Below, in pieces: positions 57,765 to 64,000 of a DNA stretch of 64,000 nucleotides (positions are counted from its first letter, which is position 1; each line of letters opens with the position of its first letter). The stretch is from positions 992,001 through 1,056,000 of the forward strand of contig NZ_CP004387.1 of NCBI RefSeq assembly GCF_000299335.2, in the 5' to 3' direction. The stretch is from Isoalcanivorax pacificus W11-5. Lineage in GTDB: Bacteria > Pseudomonadota > Gammaproteobacteria > Pseudomonadales > Alcanivoracaceae. The translations under genes were made by a program, and so were the position numbers. The notes beneath the pieces are model-generated. The model made no database searches and was not told the DNA's origin. It saw only the letters and a list, made by a program, of their open reading frames with translations.

Positions 57765-58838
57765 ATGGATGAGCACGATACCAGTTACCGTTTGTTGTTT
57801 TCCCACGCCGAGATGATCAAGGAGTTGCTGCGCGGTTTTGTGCCAGGCGATTGGGTCGGCGAGCTCGATTTCGACTCGCTGGAGAAAATGAACGGCAGTT
57901 ACATCAGCGATGACCTGCGCAGCCGGCATAGTGATGCGGTCTGGCGGGTGCGCTGGGGGCCACGCTGGGTCTACATCTACCTGCTGCTGGAATTCCAGTC
58001 CACAGTGGACCGCTTTATGCCGGTACGCATTATGAGCTATATCAGCCTGTTGTATCAGGATCTGATAAAGCGTAAAGAGCTGGACAAGGAGCGGCGCTTG
58101 CCGCCCGTGCTGCCGATCGTACTCTACAATGGCAAACGCCGTTGGCGTGCGCCGATCACGCTGGATGCGCTGATCCAGGCGATGCCGGCAGCCTTGCAGG
58201 AGTTTCAGCCGCAACAGCGCTTTCTGTTGCTGGATGAGGGCGTGCACACAAAGGTGCCGGGAACGCAGCGAAATCTGGTGGCGGCCCTGTTCCAGCTTGA
58301 GCACAGTACATCACCGGAGGCGCTTCAGCGGGTCTTGGTGCTTCTGGTAGACTGGCTCAGTACCCCGGAAATGGCGGATTTGCGCCGTCACTTTGTGGAG
58401 TGGCTGCGGCGCCGCGGCCCGAGCCTGGATCCGGCGACACATTGGCGCGAGATCAATGACTTACAGGAGGCGAACACCATGCTCGAAGACAGAATACGAG
58501 AGTGGAAGGCACAGTATCGCCGGGAAGGTCTCGCCGCAGGGAGGGAAGAAGGTATCGCTGCGGGCAGGAAAGAGGGTATTGCTGCAGGACGCGAAGAGGG
58601 CATAGAGCAAGGCATAGAGCAAGGCATAGAGCAAGGCATAGAGCAAGGCATAGAGCAAGGCATAGAGCAAGGATCGCTGCGGGAAGCCAGAGCCATTTTG
58701 CAGCGCCAGTTGATCCGCCGCTTTGGCAACGTACCGGCATGGGTGGAAGATCGTTTGGCCCAGGCGAGCCGGGAGCAACTGGAGCAATGGATCGACAAGC
58801 CTTATGAAGTGGGCAGCCTTGAGGACGTGTTTCGCTAA
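57765..58838 (+). CDS. Rpn-family recombination-promoting nuclease / putative transposase
   Basis: A 357-aa protein of the Rpn (YhgA-like) group, PD-(D/E)XK nucleases linked to RecA-independent recombination and, more recently, phage defence. HDTSYRLLFSHAEMIKELLRGF is the N-terminal signature. Active-site residues are D57 (HSDAVWRVRW) and E76-x-Q78 (LLEFQS). VLPIVLYNGKRRWRAPITL and LRRHFVEWLRR follow. The C-terminal region, residues 245-310, is charged and carries the GIEQ tandem repeat. The start at 57765 gives the family N-terminus; an open extension upstream runs into the RAYT-type repeat. Confidence 0.88.
   Translation: MDEHDTSYRLLFSHAEMIKELLRGFVPGDWVGELDFDSLEKMNGSYISDDLRSRHSDAVWRVRWGPRWVYIYLLLEFQSTVDRFMPVRIMSYISLLYQDLIKRKELDKERRLPPVLPIVLYNGKRRWRAPITLDALIQAMPAALQEFQPQQRFLLLDEGVHTKVPGTQRNLVAALFQLEHSTSPEALQRVLVLLVDWLSTPEMADLRRHFVEWLRRRGPSLDPATHWREINDLQEANTMLEDRIREWKAQYRREGLAAGREEGIAAGRKEGIAAGREEGIEQGIEQGIEQGIEQGIEQGIEQGSLREARAILQRQLIRRFGNVPAWVEDRLAQASREQLEQWIDKPYEVGSLEDVFR
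58599..58670 (+). repeat. Six perfect 12-bp tandem repeats inside the Rpn gene
   Basis: GGCATAGAGCAA is repeated six times head to tail, encoding GIEQ six times. Just upstream are looser GREEGIAAGRKEGIAAGREEG units. Because the unit is a multiple of three, copy-number change alters length without frameshift. Confidence 0.97.
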
Positions 58839-59022
58839 TTGCCCATGTACCTAAAACGGTACTTTCTGTCGGCGTAGACCGTTTGGACTGGCGGCGGCGG
58901 ATTTTTTGTTGGCGGGTACACCGTGTGTCTCGCGCAGTTCGGGACGCGACGCAATCTCTGACCCACCGATTGGGCACATGGGCTGACGTAAAGCTAGATC
59001 CTGTTCGCTTTGACCGGTGCCC

Positions 59023-59397
59023 TCAGTTAAGCACCCGATACCCCCGCCCACGCAGACAATTACGCAACACCTGCCCCTTCTCCTGTTCGGCCTCGCCGGC
59101 CTTGCCGGCACCACCGATCACCGCACCGCCACCGGCCATGCGCCCGGCGGTGCTGCTGTTGCCAAAGATCGCGCCCAGCGCGCCACCAATGACTGCGCCA
59201 CCCAAGGCCCCGCCCGCAGCGTCGCGGCCGGTGGTGACCTGATCGGCAATGGTCTGGCATTCGGCCAGATCCTGCTGATAGGCGGCCGGGTCCACGCCCT
59301 TGTCGTCGATCACGACGCGCTTGGATGAGGCGCAGCCCGCAACCAGCAGGGCGGTGCCGCACAAGGCAATCAGCAGGGATGTTGAACAATATCGCAT
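59023..59397 (-). CDS. Glycine-zipper lipoprotein
   Basis: A 124-aa lipoprotein with lipobox VAGC (Cys22). After YQQDLAECQTIADQ comes a glycine-rich membrane-inserting zipper, AAGGALGGAVIGGALGAIFG and MAGGGAVIGGAG, and a C-terminal LRNCLRGRGYRVLN with a second cysteine that may pair with the one in ECQ. Function of this outer-membrane family is unknown; similar proteins affect envelope stability. The 184 bp between the Rpn gene and its stop show nothing. Confidence 0.85.
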   Translation of the reverse strand: MRYCSTSLLIALCGTALLVAGCASSKRVVIDDKGVDPAAYQQDLAECQTIADQVTTGRDAAGGALGGAVIGGALGAIFGNSSTAGRMAGGGAVIGGAGKAGEAEQEKGQVLRNCLRGRGYRVLN

Positions 59398-59535
59398 GGT
59401 GACCTCCGTTAACGGGGCTGTGCTGACCCAGTCTAGCGTGTGACCGGCGTGCCTGTAGCCTGGTTCAGGCGATCGGGCAGTATTTTACATCCGGGATACG
59501 CGTGCTGTTGAACGGGGCTGCCGTCGTGTGCCGTA

Positions 59536-60324
59536 TCAAAGATCCGAGGGTGGCAGACGACACTCCGTGTCAGGCTTTCCAGCGGCTATTTCAAAGGGGT
59601 AGGGCAGTGCCGGAGGGAGGCCGAGCGCTTTGGCAACCAGGCATAGCCCTTCATATAGCGCCGGTGCCTGCTCATCCGGAATATCAAGAAAGCGATAGTC
59701 GGCCCGGCGTACCGCGTAGGCATCTGCACTTTCCATGATCTGTCGGCAGACTATTGGCACGGAGGGCAAGGTGGTGGCGGCGCACCGCAGTGCTTTGACA
59801 ATATCCACGCCATGCCGGGCCAGCATGGCCAGGTCATAAAGATCTCTGCGGTGCACGCCGTTATCAAAGCCTCGGTCCAGTAACGCGTGCCATTTCATTT
59901 CGGCAAGTGTGGGCAGGGGGGCGTGGCAGATTGGAATGCCGGGATGCCTTTCGCCGGCCGGGATGGTGACCCGGCTTTCATAGATGATTTCAAAACGGAT
60001 GGGTATGTTGTCGACGATGAAGCTCCCTGCATATTTGTCGCGGTGGGCGCGAAAGGGGCCTATTTCAATGCCGTCAGGCGCCGGGCCATCAATCAGAAAT
60101 GCCGGGCCATGGCGGGCATTGAGCAGTGCAATACGATCCTGTCCGGGCGAAAGGTGATTGATGATCAAGTCAATAGCGTCACTGCGGCGATATTCTCCAA
60201 GCAGGAAGGTTAGCGCCGTGCCACCGCCAAATACGACACCCATTTCGCTCAGCAAGGGGGCATTCAGCCACTGCAATACCCTGGCGATACGTTGATGGTG
60301 AGGTTGCAGGAGAGCGGCGGCCAC
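59536..60324 (-). CDS. Nucleotidyltransferase of the AbiEii/AbiGii toxin family
   Basis: A 262-aa polymerase-beta-fold nucleotidyltransferase. The P-loop-like FGGGTALTFLLGEYRRSDAIDL holds the GG and the DxxD-type metal aspartates (SDAID), and the later carboxylate is in IRFEIIY. LPTLAEMKWHALLDRG and HRRDLYDLAML match AbiEii/AbiGii relatives. In AbiE the enzyme is a toxin that modifies tRNA and blocks phage. The start is a GTG that shares one base with the stop of the upstream small gene (TAGTG), so translation is coupled. Confidence 0.88.
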   Translation of the reverse strand: MAAALLQPHHQRIARVLQWLNAPLLSEMGVVFGGGTALTFLLGEYRRSDAIDLIINHLSPGQDRIALLNARHGPAFLIDGPAPDGIEIGPFRAHRDKYAGSFIVDNIPIRFEIIYESRVTIPAGERHPGIPICHAPLPTLAEMKWHALLDRGFDNGVHRRDLYDLAMLARHGVDIVKALRCAATTLPSVPIVCRQIMESADAYAVRRADYRFLDIPDEQAPALYEGLCLVAKALGLPPALPYPFEIAAGKPDTECRLPPSDL

Positions 60325-60572
60325 TATGCTGCGAGGGTGGCCGTCGCCAGCCAGCTACGATGGCGCTGGCCGAGCGTATGAATAAAATCGAGTTCTGCAG
60401 CATCCGGCGTGGCGAGCAAGCCGGCGAAATCCCAATTGCGCTCATAAATGGCCAGCACCTCTTCTTCCGGCAAGACGTCGTTATGGCGACCTTGCCAGAT
60501 AAGGGCCTTCAACAGCGGCTTGTCATACGTGGTGACAAGCGCGCCGCGTGCTGTACCGAACTCGTTGGGCAT
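60324..60572 (-). CDS. Small protein coupled to the AbiEii-like nucleotidyltransferase
   Basis: An 82-aa protein from MPNEFGTARG (ATG 60572; two further in-frame Met codons lie just upstream). Segments: ALVTTYDKPLLKALIWQGRH, EEVLAIYERNWDFAGLL and DFIHTLGQRHRSWL. I do not recognise an AbiEi helix-turn-helix antitoxin, which is about 200 aa, so this is not a canonical AbiEi. Position and one-base overlap with the downstream nucleotidyltransferase make it a likely partner or antitoxin. Confidence 0.75.
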   Translation of the reverse strand: MPNEFGTARGALVTTYDKPLLKALIWQGRHNDVLPEEEVLAIYERNWDFAGLLATPDAAELDFIHTLGQRHRSWLATATLAA

Positions 60573-60633
60573 CATGAGCAAATACTAACCAGCGAGGTAT
60601 GCGAGGGCAATTGCCCGCCAGAGACTCGTGAGT

Positions 60634-62827
<2,194 letters not shown>

Positions 62828-63186
62828 GTTCCACAACTCCTGGCAACGCGGTGTCCACTGGAACCGCAATCCTGACCTGCGCTGAATGGGTGAGTGCAGA
62901 CGTGCACTCATCCGAGAGATATCCCCTGCGCCAAGCCACCGGCCTGGCGCGTGTCCCGCTGCAAGCCTAGCGGAAGGCGGTGGCCGCTGTCGCCCCCGGT
63001 GAATCACCGGTCGTCGCGTGAAGCTCAGTAATAATACTGATATGCCAACCCGTTCATAATCCGTTCACCCTAAGCCGTGTTAGCGTGCCCTGGACAGTTA
63101 TTCCTCTGAAAACAGCCGGCCGCCGGGCAATACGTGATGCAGTATGCGCTGACTCACCTCCCCGGCGGCGCCAGGTGGAGCGTGTC
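62828..63186. other. Divergent intergenic region, symporter / DUF1631 gene
   Basis: About 360 bp with no supported gene. The part around 63030-63060 is AT-rich, with several TATAAT-like hexamers (TAATAC, CATAAT), but I could not match a -35 box at proper spacing. Confidence 0.5.
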
Positions 63187-64000
63187 ATGAAAAAGGTAGC
63201 CCGTCTCATGCCCGTGGACGGCGGTAAACCCGAGAACAGCCCACGCCCGTTGCCGCGTCCCCTGGACAAGGTGCAGCAGCGTGCCACGGAACTGCTCGGC
63301 AAGTACCTTTCCGGCATGCTCGACGGTGCCGACGACCGGCTGTTTGATCTGGCGGAGAGCGCCGCAGACGGCGAGCGCGACCGTTATTTCGATGCCATGC
63401 GGGAGCTGCGCGTCAAGCGCGCCGGGCTGGAAGCCGGTTTCCGCCAGGCACTGCACAACAGCTTCCGGACGCTGGCCAGTGAACGCGGGCAGGGCGTGCT
63501 GGACAACCAGGACATTGATATCGACAGCCTGGCGCTGGTGAATGAAGACGAAGTGGAAACCGGCGTTGCCATCGACAATATGGCGCGCCGCGTGCGCGCC
63601 CCCTGCGAGCAGCAATTGCGGATTTTCAATCACCGGCTGGAATACCTGTTCGAGGGCCGCCGCGAATTTGGCGAACGCCACAATCCGCTTGAGCCGCGCC
63701 AGGTGGCGGAGTGCTTCCGAGAATGCGTGGACAAGCTGGAGATGGACATCCGCAGCGCCCTGATCGTGTTCAAGCTGTTCGAGCGCATGGTGTTGTCGGA
63801 AATCGGCTTTGTTGTCAGCGAGGCGAACCAGTGCCTGGTGGACGCGGGCATCCTGCCGGACCTGAAGGCGCCACCCATTCGCCCGGCCCGGTCACCTGGC
63901 GCGGCGCGGCCTTCGGCAAGCGCCACAGGTGCGGCGGAAGCCGGCGATGGCGCCCAGATGTTCGGGTTGTTGCAGGAATTGTTATCGGCGTTGCGTCTGC
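63187..64000 (+). CDS. DUF1631 family protein (5' part; continues past the window)
   Basis: An open frame from ATG 63187 to the right edge (271 codons seen). LDKVQQRATELLGKYLSGML, DRYFDAMRELRVKRAGLEAGF, MARRVRAPCEQQLRIFNHRLEYLF and RMVLSEIGFVVSEANQCLVDAG match the DUF1631 proteins encoded beside nadC in Pseudomonas. These are large (about 700-800 aa) proteins of unknown function, some annotated as c-di-GMP-related. The Ala/Pro-rich stretch from about residue 230 begins a linker. Confidence 0.85.
   Translation, partial: MKKVARLMPVDGGKPENSPRPLPRPLDKVQQRATELLGKYLSGMLDGADDRLFDLAESAADGERDRYFDAMRELRVKRAGLEAGFRQALHNSFRTLASERGQGVLDNQDIDIDSLALVNEDEVETGVAIDNMARRVRAPCEQQLRIFNHRLEYLFEGRREFGERHNPLEPRQVAECFRECVDKLEMDIRSALIVFKLFERMVLSEIGFVVSEANQCLVDAGILPDLKAPPIRPARSPGAARPSASATGAAEAGDGAQMFGLLQELLSALRL

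Overview
The window is GC-rich gammaproteobacterial chromosome. Gene content and order follow the Pseudomonas/Escherichia pattern: rsmI-lpoA-yraN-diaA-dolP, a full dcw cluster from mraZ to lpxC, lpxC-dciA-M23 peptidase-secA, and pilA/pilBCD-coaE-yacG with nadC nearby. A petABC cytochrome bc1 operon next to sspAB, and pilA with a sigma-54-type promoter, point to an aerobic, piliated marine or soil gammaproteobacterium. An Alcanivorax-like member of the Oceanospirillales/Pseudomonadales is my best guess, but this is inference from gene order, not a search.

Layout. 1-3100: end of a CRISPR-cas locus (probable cas1 tail, cas2 of the type II kind, and an array of 40 identical 37-bp repeats with 39 spacers, some duplicated). 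3129-9350: metabolic genes, namely a host-attachment-family protein, an SGNH hydrolase joined to a CrtI-like FAD oxidoreductase, a TetR regulator with a perfect palindromic operator, an aldo/keto reductase and a carotenoid cleavage oxygenase. 9391-16672: rplM-rpsI, petABC, sspAB and a sulfatase-fold membrane protein. 16697-21598: dolP, diaA, yraN, lpoA (minus strand), then rsmI and the RNase P RNA gene. 21858-39740: the uninterrupted dcw cluster, with MraZ boxes in front of mraZ. 40060-46834: dciA, M23 peptidase, secA, argJ and a Nudix/ThiE-like fusion. 46883-52560: yacG, coaE, pilD, pilC and pilB on the minus strand, with pilA divergent.

52744-60581 is the accessory part. Downstream of pilA lies an AT-richer stretch with a class C beta-lactamase-like membrane hydrolase, a two-TM gene that looks frameshifted, and an acyltransferase-3 protein. 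It is followed by a REP-associated tyrosine transposase with its repeats, a truncated IS5-type transposase, an Rpn-type nuclease with a 12-bp tandem repeat, a glycine-zipper lipoprotein and an AbiEii-like nucleotidyltransferase pair. Core genes resume with nadC, a sodium:alanine symporter and the start of a DUF1631 protein that runs off the right edge.

The dcw genes make lipid II (murE, murF, mraY, murD, murG, murC, ddlB), build the divisome (ftsL, ftsI, ftsW, ftsQ, ftsA, ftsZ) and commit lipid A synthesis (lpxC); most neighbours overlap, so they are probably translationally coupled. The best candidates for undescribed biology are the CRISPR repeat, with a perfect internal palindrome and signs of transcription toward cas2, and the gene set inserted behind pilA that could modify pilin or the cell surface. 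Neither can be proven from the sequence alone.
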